Assembly (NCBI GenBank): GCA_963850095.1 | Contig: CAWKJX010000005.1 | Location: 186,001 to 250,000, forward strand | DNA from: Bog-473 sp963850095 | GTDB taxonomy: Bacteria; Actinomycetota; Acidimicrobiia; Acidimicrobiales; RAAP-2 | DNA length: 64,000 nt | Direction: 5' to 3' | Shown: positions 32,139 to 39,885 of the stretch, one piece after another | Numbering within the stretch: position 1 is the first letter of the stretch | How the letters are laid out: every line of letters begins with the position of its first letter | Made by a program: the position numbers and the translations under genes | The notes under the pieces: generated by a model | What the model was told of the DNA's origin: nothing | Database searches by the model: none | What the model saw: only the letters and a program-made list of their open reading frames with translations

Positions 32139-32959
32139 CCGACCCATCGCCGGGGGCGCCAGCGCCCTTGGAGCCACACGACCTGCCCAAGGATGCCGCG
32201 CACCGGCTCGAGGAGCTGGAGCACGGCCTGTTCACCTCCGACCTTTCGGTCAACGAGTTCCTCCTGGTCAAGGAGTCCGGCTTTCACCCGCTCGGCTTCG
32301 TGATGGGCTCGTCGATCTACCACATCGGGATCCAGACCCGTAAGTGGGGTGAGAGCCAGGAGCTCTCCAAGCTCACCGAGGCCATGTACACCGCCCGCGA
32401 GCTGGCCATGACACGCATGGAGGAGGAGGCCCAGGAGCTCGGCGCCGACGGCGTGGTCGGGGTGCGGCTCGACGTCAACTACTACGAATGGGGCAACGAC
32501 TCGGCGGAATTCATCGCCTTCGGCACCGCCGTCAAGGCGGAGGACGGGACCTCGTACCTCAACGCTCTGGGCAAGCCGTTCACCTCGGACCTGTCCGGCC
32601 AGGACTTCTGGACCCTCATGCAGACCGGGCACGTCCCCCAGGGCCTCGTGATGGGCACCTGCGTGTTCCACATCGCCCACCGCAAGCTGACCCAGGCGCT
32701 CGGCTCCATGGGCCAGAACGTGGAGCTGCCCAACTTCACCCAGGCGCTGTACGAAGCCCGCGAGCTGGCCATGACGCGCATGCAGGACGAGGCCGGCCGG
32801 CTCAACGCCAGCGGCATCGTGGGCGTCCGGCTGGAGGAGAAGTCCCATCAGTGGGGCTCGCACACCATTGAGTTCCTGGCGTTGGGCACCGCGGTGACCA
32901 AGCGGAGCGGCGAGGTCACGCTGCCCAAGCCCATCACCATCATTTCGCTCGACAACTGA
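32135..32959 (+). CDS. Protein with two tandem YbjQ/UPF0145-type (heavy-metal-binding-domain annotated) domains, first copy
   Basis: 274 residues made of two copies of one domain: residues about 31-134 and 148-256. Each starts F-T-S-D-L-S (LFTSDLSVNEFLLVKESGF and PFTSDLSGQDFWTLMQTGHV), has a hydrophobic G-F/L-V-M-G-S/T strand, a long helix around EAMYTARELAMTRMEEEAQE or QALYEARELAMTRMQDEAGR, then G-A-D/N-G-V/I-V-G-V-R-L and F-I-A-F-G-T-A-V. This is the YbjQ/UPF0145 pattern, usually a pentameric domain with no proven function, despite the database name heavy-metal-binding. No signal peptide. It overlaps both neighbours by one to four bases. Confidence 0.8.
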   Translation: MTDPSPGAPAPLEPHDLPKDAAHRLEELEHGLFTSDLSVNEFLLVKESGFHPLGFVMGSSIYHIGIQTRKWGESQELSKLTEAMYTARELAMTRMEEEAQELGADGVVGVRLDVNYYEWGNDSAEFIAFGTAVKAEDGTSYLNALGKPFTSDLSGQDFWTLMQTGHVPQGLVMGTCVFHIAHRKLTQALGSMGQNVELPNFTQALYEARELAMTRMQDEAGRLNASGIVGVRLEEKSHQWGSHTIEFLALGTAVTKRSGEVTLPKPITIISLDN

Positions 32960-33876
32960 TGGCCGACACGGCGACACCCGGGACCGGCGGAGATCTGCCC
33001 GAGGCGGCTCTGCGCCGGCTGGGGTCGAGCGCGTTCTCTTCCGGTCTCAGCGTGCCCGACTTCGCCGCCTGTCTCGAGCTGGGCCTGCAGCCGGTGGCGC
33101 TGGTGCAGGGCTTCTGCGTCATGCAGTGGGGCTGGTACGGCCCGGGTTCGGGGTACGGCCGGGGTCTGTCGCCCTACGCCGGCCCCCAAGGGGCCGGCGG
33201 CTACTCGGAGACCTACCGCTGCCCGCACGGCTACGTGTCGGCCGAGCACCGCATGTGGGGTCAGAACCTCGAGCAGCCCTGGGTCGAGGAGGCATGGACC
33301 AGCGGCTACATGACGGCCTACCGGCGCATGCTCGAGGAGGCGCGGACCCACGAGGCCCACGGCGTGATCGGCGTGGTGGACAATGTCTCCAACGTGGCCG
33401 ACACGGGCACGACGGAGTTCCACTTCCTCGGCACCGCCATCACCGTGGAAGGTGGCCCGCCGCCGGCCGACGGCGCGCCCTGGAGCACCTACCTGGCCGG
33501 CCAGCGGCTGACCAAGTCGATAGAGGCCGGTTTCATGCCGGTGTCGGTGGTGGCGGCGCTGGCTTCGGTGCGGGTCTGGGCGTTCTGCATCACCGAGTAC
33601 CTCATGGAGGGCTCCATGGGCTGGGGATCGACCATGGGGCCGCAGCTGGTGGAGCAGGTGAGCCGGGCCCACATGGCGGCGCGCCAGCTGGCGCGCAAGC
33701 ACGTGCGCCAACAGCTGGCCGGCGACGAGTTGCACGGGGCGCGCATGGACGTGGTGGGACGCGAGCTGGCCCAGGGCGACGAGGTCATCGACTGCACCTT
33801 GCGGGGCAACCGGGTGCGCCGCTTCAAGGACTACGACCCCATGCCCCTGCCCCGGCCGACGGTGCGGCTCGGATGA
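32959..33876 (+). CDS. Protein with two tandem YbjQ/UPF0145-type domains, second copy, with insertion
   Basis: 305 residues. The N-terminal domain (about 22-145) begins FSSGLSVPDFAACLELGLQP and contains an aromatic/glycine-rich insertion after the VMQWGWYGPGSGYGRGLSPY strand, including YRCPHGYVSAEHRMWGQ with one Cys and two His residues. The helix AYRRMLEEARTHEAHGVIGV follows. The second domain (about 173-290) begins LTKSIEAGFMPVSVVAALAS and ends VVGRELAQGDEVIDCTLRGN. It is more divergent than its neighbours and lacks the standard F-T-S-D at the second domain. Its start ATG shares one base with the previous stop (TGATG), and its stop overlaps the next gene's likely ATG (ATGA). Confidence 0.75.
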   Translation: MADTATPGTGGDLPEAALRRLGSSAFSSGLSVPDFAACLELGLQPVALVQGFCVMQWGWYGPGSGYGRGLSPYAGPQGAGGYSETYRCPHGYVSAEHRMWGQNLEQPWVEEAWTSGYMTAYRRMLEEARTHEAHGVIGVVDNVSNVADTGTTEFHFLGTAITVEGGPPPADGAPWSTYLAGQRLTKSIEAGFMPVSVVAALASVRVWAFCITEYLMEGSMGWGSTMGPQLVEQVSRAHMAARQLARKHVRQQLAGDELHGARMDVVGRELAQGDEVIDCTLRGNRVRRFKDYDPMPLPRPTVRLG

Positions 33877-33937
33877 GCGCGGAGACCGACCCCGCCCCGG
33901 CCGCCGCGCCGCAACGGCCCTCGACGTCCGGGCCGAA

Positions 33938-34783
33938 ATGCTGAAGGGCGCGCGGACGCTGGCCACGGCCCCGCCCCCGTCAACCGAGCGCGGCATCACA
34001 TCGGACCTGTCGGTGGACGAGGCCCTGCTGTTGCACGCCGCGGGGTGGGAGCCGCTCGACCTGGTATGCGGCGTGGCCGTCGTCTCCGTGCCCGTCGGGG
34101 TGTGGAACTGGGGCCGGGGCTCCATCGGGCTGGCGTCCGACGCCCACAACATGGCGGTCGAGCAGGCCGCGCAGCAGCTGCGGGGCGAGTGTTCGAAGGT
34201 GCGCGGCCACGGCGTGGTGGGGACCCGGGTCGACGTGCACGTCCACACCAAGCACATCGATGTCGAGCTCGTCGGTACGGCCGTCAAGCCCGCCGGGCCG
34301 AGGACCCGGGGCGACGACGCCAAGGAGGCCATGCCGTTCGTGTCCGACCTCTCGGCCCGTGACTTCACGCTGCTGTTGCGGGCCGGCTGGATGCCCGTCG
34401 GGCTGGCCTTCGGAGCCTGCTTCGTCTATGCGCCCCGTCGCACGGCCGGCGCAGCCATGAGGCAGTCGACGCAGAACGTCGAACTGACCAACTACACCGA
34501 GGCCATGTACACCGCCCGCGAGTCGGCCATGGAGAGGATGCAGAGCTCGGCGCTGGCGGTGGGCGGCCAGGGGGTGGTCGAGGTCAAGGTGACCGAAGGT
34601 CCGATGAGCTTCGCCCGGCACGCCATCGGCTTCACGGCCTGGGGCACCGCCGTTCGCCTGGTCGCCGACGCCCACCAGTTCGTCAAGCCCGACGTCGTGC
34701 TACCCCTCGACGACGCCGTGGTGACCTTCGAGGCGCAGAGTCTGCGCAGCGGCGACCAGGGCCGGAACCGGCGACGGCGGTGA
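33938..34783 (+). CDS. Protein with two tandem YbjQ/UPF0145-type domains, third copy (5' frameshift)
   Basis: 281 residues in the uninterrupted frame. First domain from G-I-T-S-D-L-S-V-D-E-A-L-L-L-H-A-A-G-W, second from FVSDLSARDFTLLLRAGWMP, each with the helix (NMAVEQAAQQLRGECSKVRG; EAMYTARESAMERMQSSALA) and the G-V-V-G-T-R-V/G-V-V-E-V-K-V strand. The real start is probably the ATG at 33873, which overlaps the preceding stop as ATGA and encodes MSAETDPAPAA; reaching the main frame then needs one extra base near 33900-33910, after which A-T-A-L-D-V-R-A-E-M-L-K-G-A-R continues smoothly. This would add about 22 residues. Its stop overlaps the SnoaL gene GTG. Confidence 0.75.
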   Translation: MLKGARTLATAPPPSTERGITSDLSVDEALLLHAAGWEPLDLVCGVAVVSVPVGVWNWGRGSIGLASDAHNMAVEQAAQQLRGECSKVRGHGVVGTRVDVHVHTKHIDVELVGTAVKPAGPRTRGDDAKEAMPFVSDLSARDFTLLLRAGWMPVGLAFGACFVYAPRRTAGAAMRQSTQNVELTNYTEAMYTARESAMERMQSSALAVGGQGVVEVKVTEGPMSFARHAIGFTAWGTAVRLVADAHQFVKPDVVLPLDDAVVTFEAQSLRSGDQGRNRRRR

Positions 34784-35196
34784 GCCCGACGCGGGACTGG
34801 GAGGCCTGGGCTCGGCACTACGAGTCGCTCCACGGCCAAGGGCCGGACGAGTTCGCGGGGTTGTTCGCCCCAGGCGGTCGCTTCTGCGATCCGGTGACGC
34901 CGTGGACGACCGAGCTGCGCAAGGTGGCCACCGATACCGACGCCATCTTCCCCGACTGGTCCCAGACGGTTGACCGCATCCGGGGCGGCGAGGACTGGGC
35001 CGTCTTCGAGTGGACCGGCACGGGCACCTTCAACGCCGGGGCAGGCAAGCCGGGGATCCCCATCCGCATGCAGGGTGCCACGGTGATCGACGTGGACGCC
35101 GAGGGCAAGGTGACGGCCTGGCGCGACTACCTCGACACCAACGAGCCCATGCAGCAGATCACCACCGGGCTCGAGCGCGCCCTCGAAGGCGGTTGA
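34780..35196 (+). CDS. SnoaL-like / NTF2-fold protein, last gene of the YbjQ cluster
   Basis: 138 residues starting at a GTG that overlaps the previous stop (GTGA). NTF2 fold features: helix WEAWARHYESLHGQGPDEFA, strand FAPGGRFCDPVTPW, then WAVFEWTGTGTFNAG and GKVTAWRDYLDTN, the usual last strand D-Y-x-D of SnoaL proteins. Possibly a small hydrolase, isomerase or ligand binder; the link to the YbjQ domains is unknown, although the tight coupling indicates functional association. Confidence 0.8.
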   Translation: MSPTRDWEAWARHYESLHGQGPDEFAGLFAPGGRFCDPVTPWTTELRKVATDTDAIFPDWSQTVDRIRGGEDWAVFEWTGTGTFNAGAGKPGIPIRMQGATVIDVDAEGKVTAWRDYLDTNEPMQQITTGLERALEGG

Positions 35197-35203
35197 GCCG
35201 GCC

Positions 35204-36286
35204 TCAGGCCTCCTCGGCCACGGCCTTGACGTGGGCCAGGCGGGCGTCGCGAGCGTCGTCGAGCTCCTCCGCCACCTTCTCGTCCTCGGCCATTTCGGCG
35301 TCGATGTCGGACTCGGCGAAGCCGATGACGCCCATCTCCTCGAAGGCCGCCCTCAGGTTGGGGCCCCACAGGCCGATGTCCTTGAGGATGGGCACGATGC
35401 GCATGAAGAGGAACGAGCGGAACACCCGCAACGTCTCGCTGTTCTCCACGTAGCGGCCGACCTCGGGCGGCAGCTCGAGGCGCTCCCACACCTCCTCGCC
35501 CAGGAAGCGGTCCCGCATCAGATAGCAGGCCTCGATGCAGAAGGCCTCCCGCTCGTCGCGCTCGGCCTGGGAGAGCTGGGGGTAGTAGTCGCGCAGAGCC
35601 AGCCGCCCGAACATCACGTGCCGGGCCTCGTCCTGCATGACGTAGGCGTTGAGCGCCTTGGCCAAGGGCTCCTGCGCGTTGTTGCGGATGACGCCGAACG
35701 CGGCCAGCGCCAGGCCCTCAATGAGGACCTGCATGCCGAGGTACGTCATGTCCCACCGGCTGTCCGAGATGACGTCGTCGAGCAGGCTCTTGAGGTACGG
35801 GTTGAGCGGGTAGACGAGCTGCACCTTCTCGTGCAGGTAGCGGCTGTAGACCTCGACGTGGCGCGCCTCGTCGATCACCTGAGTGGCCGCGTAGAACTTG
35901 GAGTCGACGTCGGGAACGGTCTGCACGATTTTCGCCGTGCAGATGAGGGCGCCCTGCTCACCGTGCATGAACTGGCTGAAGCGCCAGGCCTCCACGTGGC
36001 GCCGCAGCTCACCCTTGCGGTCCTCGGACATGGTGTCCCACCACTCGGTGCCGAACAGCGGGCTGAGCTCGTCGGGCATGCCGACGGGGTGGGCGAGGTC
36101 GACCTCCTGGCTCCAGTCGAGGCGGTCGCTGCCGATCCACTGGCGCCGCGTGCCCTTGTCGTAGAGCCGCAGCAACTGGTCCCGGCCGCCCGTGTAATTG
36201 AAGTCGAACACCGTGGTGGCCGGGGACGAAATGCCCCACTTGGGATCGAACGCGAGGTCCGACTCGATCGGCGGGCTGGTGGTCAC
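35204..36286 (-). CDS. Ferritin-like di-iron oxygenase/reductase-type protein
   Basis: 360 residues from a GTG at 36286. Two E-x-x-H ligand motifs of the ferritin superfamily are visible: QVIDEARHVEVYSRYLHEK and YVMQDEARHVMFGRLALRDY, with the other carboxylate ligands likely in HGEQGALICTAK and IEGLALAAFG. The spacing matches ferritin-like oxygenase-type (AurF/ribonucleotide-reductase-R2-like) proteins common in mycobacteria and Acidimicrobiia and annotated only as ferritin-like domain proteins. The likely reaction is O2-dependent oxidation or desaturation of an unknown substrate. No ferredoxin gene is adjacent. Convergent with the YbjQ cluster (stop 8 bp from the SnoaL stop). Confidence 0.85.
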   Translation of the reverse strand: MTTSPPIESDLAFDPKWGISSPATTVFDFNYTGGRDQLLRLYDKGTRRQWIGSDRLDWSQEVDLAHPVGMPDELSPLFGTEWWDTMSEDRKGELRRHVEAWRFSQFMHGEQGALICTAKIVQTVPDVDSKFYAATQVIDEARHVEVYSRYLHEKVQLVYPLNPYLKSLLDDVISDSRWDMTYLGMQVLIEGLALAAFGVIRNNAQEPLAKALNAYVMQDEARHVMFGRLALRDYYPQLSQAERDEREAFCIEACYLMRDRFLGEEVWERLELPPEVGRYVENSETLRVFRSFLFMRIVPILKDIGLWGPNLRAAFEEMGVIGFAESDIDAEMAEDEKVAEELDDARDARLAHVKAVAEEA

Positions 36287-36386
36287 GGGGGCCCCCTTGT
36301 GGCGTACGGGCGCCCGGCGGGCGCCGTCCTCCCCCCCGAAGTTACCCCTGGGGGGACGGCCCGTCACCCCGCACGCCGTCCGCGGC

Positions 36387-37619
36387 CTAACGGAAGTCGA
36401 AGGCCACCTTTATGGCGCCGCTCTGCTCCTGCGTGGCCAGCGCGATGAAGGCCTCGCGCCACTGCTCGAGGCGGAAGGTGTGGGTGAGCAGGCCCGTCAT
36501 GTCGATGCGCCCCTCTTCGGCCAGGCGCAGGTAGTGGGCGATGCCGTGCAGACGGACGCCGTCGACCTCCTCCACACCGAAGGCATTGGAGCCCACCCAG
36601 GAGATCTCCTTGAAGTAGAGCGGTGACCATTCCCAGCGTTCCGGCGCGTTCACGCCGCTCTTGACCATGGTGCCGCGCTGTTTGAGGAGGCGTACGCCGA
36701 TTTCGGACGTCTCCGACGTGCCGACCGTGTCGTAGACGACGTCGAAGCCGCCGGGGTGGGCCATCGGGAGACGGGTGCCGGGGAACTTCTGCAGCACCCC
36801 GCCGGACCACGCGGCAGCCTCCTCGAGGAGCTGCTCGACCGGATAGGGGTCGACCGCGGTGGCGCCCAGGCGTCGCGCCAGTGCGGCCTGGGCGGGGAAG
36901 CGCGCCACCGTCATGACCTCGACGTCGGGGTAGAGGGCGCGGAGGATGGCGGTGGCGCAGCTGCCCAGCGCGCCTCCCCCGTAGACCAGCGCCTTGCCCC
37001 CGGGCGGAGGCGGGTGGCGCGTGACCGAGTGCAACGACACCGCGAAGGGGTCGCCCAGGACGGCGACCTCGTCGCTCACGCTCTCGGGCACGGCGATGAG
37101 CATCGACTCGTGCGCCGGCAGGTACTCGGCGAATCCGCCGGGCGCATCCTTCGACGTCCCGGTGTGGATGCCGGCCGCCACCGGGCCCTGGGCGAAATGC
37201 CAACAGAGGCTGTAGTCGCCGGCCTGACACGACGGGCACGGCGGGTCGACCCCACGCGGTCCGCACGACAGCCACGGGTTGAGGACGACGCGCTGTCCGA
37301 CCTCGAGGGTGGTGACGGCGGGGCCGACCTCCACCACGTCGGCCACGACCTCGTGCCCCGGCACGGTGGGAAGCGAGAAATAGCCATTGAGCGCACTGTC
37401 GCTGAAGTCGTCGCCGAAATCGGAGAAGACCATTTTGGCGTCGGACCCGCAGATGCCGGTGAGCCGCGTCTTGGCCACCGCCCAGTCGTCGCGGATCGGC
37501 GTCGGATGCTCGAGGTCCTCCAGCCGCATCGGCACGTGCGCCAGGCCGACCAGGAGGCGGTTGGACTCGTCGGGTGGAGTCCAACGTTGCGGCTTCACGC
37601 CGTAGAGGAGACCTTGCAT
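36387..37619 (-). CDS. Zinc-binding medium-chain alcohol dehydrogenase family protein
   Basis: 410 residues. N-terminal catalytic domain: LTGICGSDAKMVFSDFGDDF (catalytic zinc Cys), VPGHEVVADVVEVGPAVTTL (His-Glu), and a structural-zinc lobe with Cys residues in NPWLSCGPRGVDPPCPSCQA-GDYSLC. The coenzyme domain has ALVYGGGALGSCATAILRAL (the G-x-G-x-x-G of the Rossmann fold). The enzyme should oxidise an alcohol or polyol with NAD(P)+, but no specific substrate can be named. The insertion after the catalytic-zinc motif and the long C-terminal part separate it from the second dehydrogenase at 49 kb. No overlap with neighbours. Confidence 0.9.
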   Translation of the reverse strand: MQGLLYGVKPQRWTPPDESNRLLVGLAHVPMRLEDLEHPTPIRDDWAVAKTRLTGICGSDAKMVFSDFGDDFSDSALNGYFSLPTVPGHEVVADVVEVGPAVTTLEVGQRVVLNPWLSCGPRGVDPPCPSCQAGDYSLCWHFAQGPVAAGIHTGTSKDAPGGFAEYLPAHESMLIAVPESVSDEVAVLGDPFAVSLHSVTRHPPPPGGKALVYGGGALGSCATAILRALYPDVEVMTVARFPAQAALARRLGATAVDPYPVEQLLEEAAAWSGGVLQKFPGTRLPMAHPGGFDVVYDTVGTSETSEIGVRLLKQRGTMVKSGVNAPERWEWSPLYFKEISWVGSNAFGVEEVDGVRLHGIAHYLRLAEEGRIDMTGLLTHTFRLEQWREAFIALATQEQSGAIKVAFDFR

Positions 37620-37629
37620 GACTTTGCTC

Positions 37630-38184
37630 CTATCTCATCAGGCCCAGCAACCCGACGGCGTCGATGACGCCGCTGTTGCCGGGGCTGGTGGCGTCGACGA
37701 TGACCCCGAGGAGGATGAGGGCGGCCCATCCGAAGCCCACCACGATGCCGGCGATGGCCAACCCGTCGCCGCGTTGGGTCCCCCGGGACTGCCTGATTTG
37801 CGTGCGGGCGACGAAGCCGAGGATCACCCCGGCCACGAGAGGGATGACGAGTATGCCGGCGCACGAGCAGATCAGCGAGGCGATGGCCAAGCCGTTGGTC
37901 TTCTGGGCCGGTCCGCCGTAGGCCATCGGTTGGCCGTAGGGCCTATAGGCGCCCGGTTGCACCGCTGATCCGTAGGACCCGTAGGGCGCCCCGGAATACG
38001 GCTGCGCACCCGGGGTCGCTCCCGCGCCGTAAGCCGGCAGCCGGACCGGTCCGGCCGGCGCCGACGACGGTGCCGGTCCTGCCACGGCCGGACCCGCGGC
38101 AGGCGGGCCGGTCCACAGCTCGGGCGGGTACCACTTGCCGTCGGAGGCCAACCACCATCCGGGACCCTGTGCGGTGTCGCTCAT
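37630..38184 (-). CDS. DUF4190-type membrane protein with N-terminal GWWLASDGKWYPPE tag
   Basis: 184 residues. The N-terminal G-W-W-L-A-S-D-G-K-W-Y-P-P-E tag (DUF2510-like) is a common actinobacterial cytoplasmic motif, then a Pro/Gly/Tyr-rich linker, then two TM helices within the DUF4190 domain (NGLAIASLICSCAGILVIPL and GLAIAGIVVGFGWAALILL), joined by V-A-R-T-Q-I-R-Q-S-R. The two segments are typical of small membrane proteins whose role is unknown. The ATG at 38184 has AGGGAACGATCACGACATG-type spacing with a weak RBS. Confidence 0.8.
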   Translation of the reverse strand: MSDTAQGPGWWLASDGKWYPPELWTGPPAAGPAVAGPAPSSAPAGPVRLPAYGAGATPGAQPYSGAPYGSYGSAVQPGAYRPYGQPMAYGGPAQKTNGLAIASLICSCAGILVIPLVAGVILGFVARTQIRQSRGTQRGDGLAIAGIVVGFGWAALILLGVIVDATSPGNSGVIDAVGLLGLMR

Positions 38185-38257
38185 GTCGTGATCGTTCCCT
38201 GCGCGCCGAGTGCTCCAGCGAGCATACGGGCCACGCCATCGGGCCGCCCCGGGCGGC

Positions 38258-38488
38258 TCACGCGTGATATGGGCAGTGCCGGCAGCCCGACCCGCAGCAG
38301 TAGCCGCGCCGGGCCAGGTACGCGGCGGTCAGGACCGTCAGGCCGGAACGGGGATCGACGTACGTGTCGGCCCCGGCCTCGAGTGCACCCGCATGCGCGG
38401 CGACGATGTCGTCGTAACCGGGGTCGACGGGGGACAGCCGGTCCGGGTGCGGCTCGGCCAGCGGCCGTTCGGCCAGTGGCTCGTCCAG
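38258..38488 (-). CDS. DUF5522-like small Cys-rich protein, probable CTG start
   Basis: 76 residues if started at the CTG at 38488. The end DPRSGLTVLTAAYLARRGYC and CGSGCRHCPYHA is the DUF5522 signature (Y-C-C-G-S-G-C-R-H-C-P-Y), with four cysteines and His suited to metal or iron-sulfur binding. No ATG, GTG or TTG occurs in frame between the HU stop and the conserved region; AGAGG lies 7 nt before this CTG, and the CTG is placed just past the HU stop. An alternative is a start by read-through or frameshift from HU. It lies immediately downstream of the HU gene on the same strand. Confidence 0.7.
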   Translation of the reverse strand: MDEPLAERPLAEPHPDRLSPVDPGYDDIVAAHAGALEAGADTYVDPRSGLTVLTAAYLARRGYCCGSGCRHCPYHA

Positions 38489-38492
38489 GCTG

Positions 38493-38984
38493 CTACCTCT
38501 TGGTGGCCTTCCGGGCGGGAGCCCGCTTCGCCGGCGCCTTGCGCGTCGCCGTGGCCCGCTTGGCCGGCGCCTTCTTGGCGGGAGCCTTCTTGGCGGGAGC
38601 CTTGCGGGCCGGCACGCGTGCCGCGACGGGAGCCGTGGACTTGCCGGCGGCGGCGACGGCGGTGTCATCGGTCGGGAAGGCGCCCTTCTTCAGCTTCGGC
38701 GCCTTAGCCGGAGCCAGCACGGCGTCCTTGAACGCCTTCACCGGCGTGATGCGCGCCTTCTTGGACGCCTTGATGCGGATGGCCTCACCCGTCGCGGGGT
38801 TGCGTCCCATGCGGGCCGGCCGGTCCACTTTGACGAACTTGGCGAAGCCCGGGATGGAGACCGGTTCGCCCTTCGATACGACGGCGGTGACGACATCGGT
38901 GAAGCCTTCGATGACGTTGACAACCGTCTTCAACTCGACGTCGGCCTGGACGGCAATAGCTCTGGCTAGTTCTCGCTTGTTCAT
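38493..38984 (-). CDS. hup: HU-family histone-like DNA-binding protein with Lys/Ala/Pro-rich tail
   Basis: 163 residues. The first 90 are a standard HU fold: MNKRELARAIAVQADVELKT helices, IPGFAKFVKVDRPARMGRNP (beta-arm with R-x-x-R-x-G-R-N-P) and ATGEAIRIKASKKARITPVK. The remaining about 70 residues are a low-complexity Lys/Ala/Pro tail (A-P-A-K-K-A-P-A-K-K repeats), as in mycobacterial HupB and Acidimicrobiia homologues. Nucleoid compaction and DNA bending are expected. The start at 38984 is selected; an ATG three codons earlier is also in frame. The stop codon TAG overlaps the region used by the DUF5522 start. Confidence 0.93.
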   Translation of the reverse strand: MNKRELARAIAVQADVELKTVVNVIEGFTDVVTAVVSKGEPVSIPGFAKFVKVDRPARMGRNPATGEAIRIKASKKARITPVKAFKDAVLAPAKAPKLKKGAFPTDDTAVAAAGKSTAPVAARVPARKAPAKKAPAKKAPAKRATATRKAPAKRAPARKATKR

Positions 38985-39094
38985 GGCGCACATCATGGCC
39001 CACGCGCACCGTGGGTGCACAAGTTTTTCGGGCCAATTTCTTCGGAATTCCCTCCTCTGAGGCCCGATCTGGCCGCAATTGGGCGCCGCGCCGG

Positions 39095-39586
39095 TCAGGT
39101 GGGAGCCGCCAGCTGTCCCCAATACGGCCGGTCGTCACGGCTCTTCTGGAGGAGAATGATGACCGTTCCCCACGGGTCGTGGCACCACGTCGTCTCGAGA
39201 CCGGCCACGTCGGCGATCCCCGAGGTCAGGAACTCGACGCCGCGCGCTTCGAGCTCGGCTCTCGTCGTGGCGATGTCGTCGCACAGCATCCCCACGTGCG
39301 TGATGCCGATGCGGCTCACCGACGGCGGTCCGGTTCCGCCGGGCGCGACGCCGGCCGCCGGATACTCAATGAGCTCAATGACGCGGTCGTCTGCGCCGAA
39401 GCCGACGATGGCCGCGGTCACGACGACGGGGGAGGGCAGCAGCTCACCCATGTCGCGCTCTATCTGCTCGCCTTCCATGCGGTACGGCGGCGACAGCACC
39501 TCGAGCCCGAGCACATCGGCGTACCAGCGGGCGGCGGCGCGCACGTCGGGCACACAGATGGCCGTGTGGGCGAGGCCGGTCAGCAC
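39095..39586 (-). CDS. VOC family protein (methylmalonyl-CoA epimerase-like layout)
   Basis: 163 residues from the GTG at 39586. Metal ligands: His in GLAHTAICVPDVRAAARWYA, His in GITHVGMLCDDIATTRAELE and Asp/Glu toward the C-terminus in TTWCHDPWGTVIILLQ. The second-module H-V-G-M-L-C-D-D-I pattern recalls epimerase- and glyoxalase-type members. The usual E of the P-x-G-x-x-x-E-L motif is replaced by T-V-I-I-L-L here, so catalytic competence is uncertain. It is next to a small membrane protein gene on the same strand. Confidence 0.75.
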   Translation of the reverse strand: MLTGLAHTAICVPDVRAAARWYADVLGLEVLSPPYRMEGEQIERDMGELLPSPVVVTAAIVGFGADDRVIELIEYPAAGVAPGGTGPPSVSRIGITHVGMLCDDIATTRAELEARGVEFLTSGIADVAGLETTWCHDPWGTVIILLQKSRDDRPYWGQLAAPT

Positions 39587-39613
39587 ACGCTCAGCCCCGG
39601 CGGTCCGGCCCGA

Positions 39614-39796
39614 CTAGGACCAGCGGGCGACTTCGTTCTGGAGTCGCTTGTTCCACTGGCGCGTGTAGCCCTTGGCCCGGCGATTGACCTTGCGCAGGAC
39701 GATGATGCTGACGAACACGAACGGGGCGAACATGCCGGCGACGGCGCTCAAGCCCGCAACCCGCACCTGTTTGGTGGCCGACGGCGACCTCTCCAT
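39614..39796 (-). CDS. Small single-TM protein, unknown
   Basis: 60 residues: short basic N-terminus MERSPSATKQVRVAG, one TM helix LSAVAGMFAPFVFVSIIVL, then a basic cytoplasmic segment RKVNRRAKGYTRQWNKRLQN. The strongly positive C-terminus predicts N-out/C-in topology. No family recognised. It lies 27 bp upstream of the VOC gene and may be co-transcribed. Confidence 0.55.
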   Translation of the reverse strand: MERSPSATKQVRVAGLSAVAGMFAPFVFVSIIVLRKVNRRAKGYTRQWNKRLQNEVARWS

Positions 39797-39885
39797 GTGA
39801 TTAGTGCTACACCAGGAGAAACCGATGCGCCAGTGCCGGATGGCACCGGTGTGCCCGGTGAGCGTCACCACATGAGCGAGCGCAG

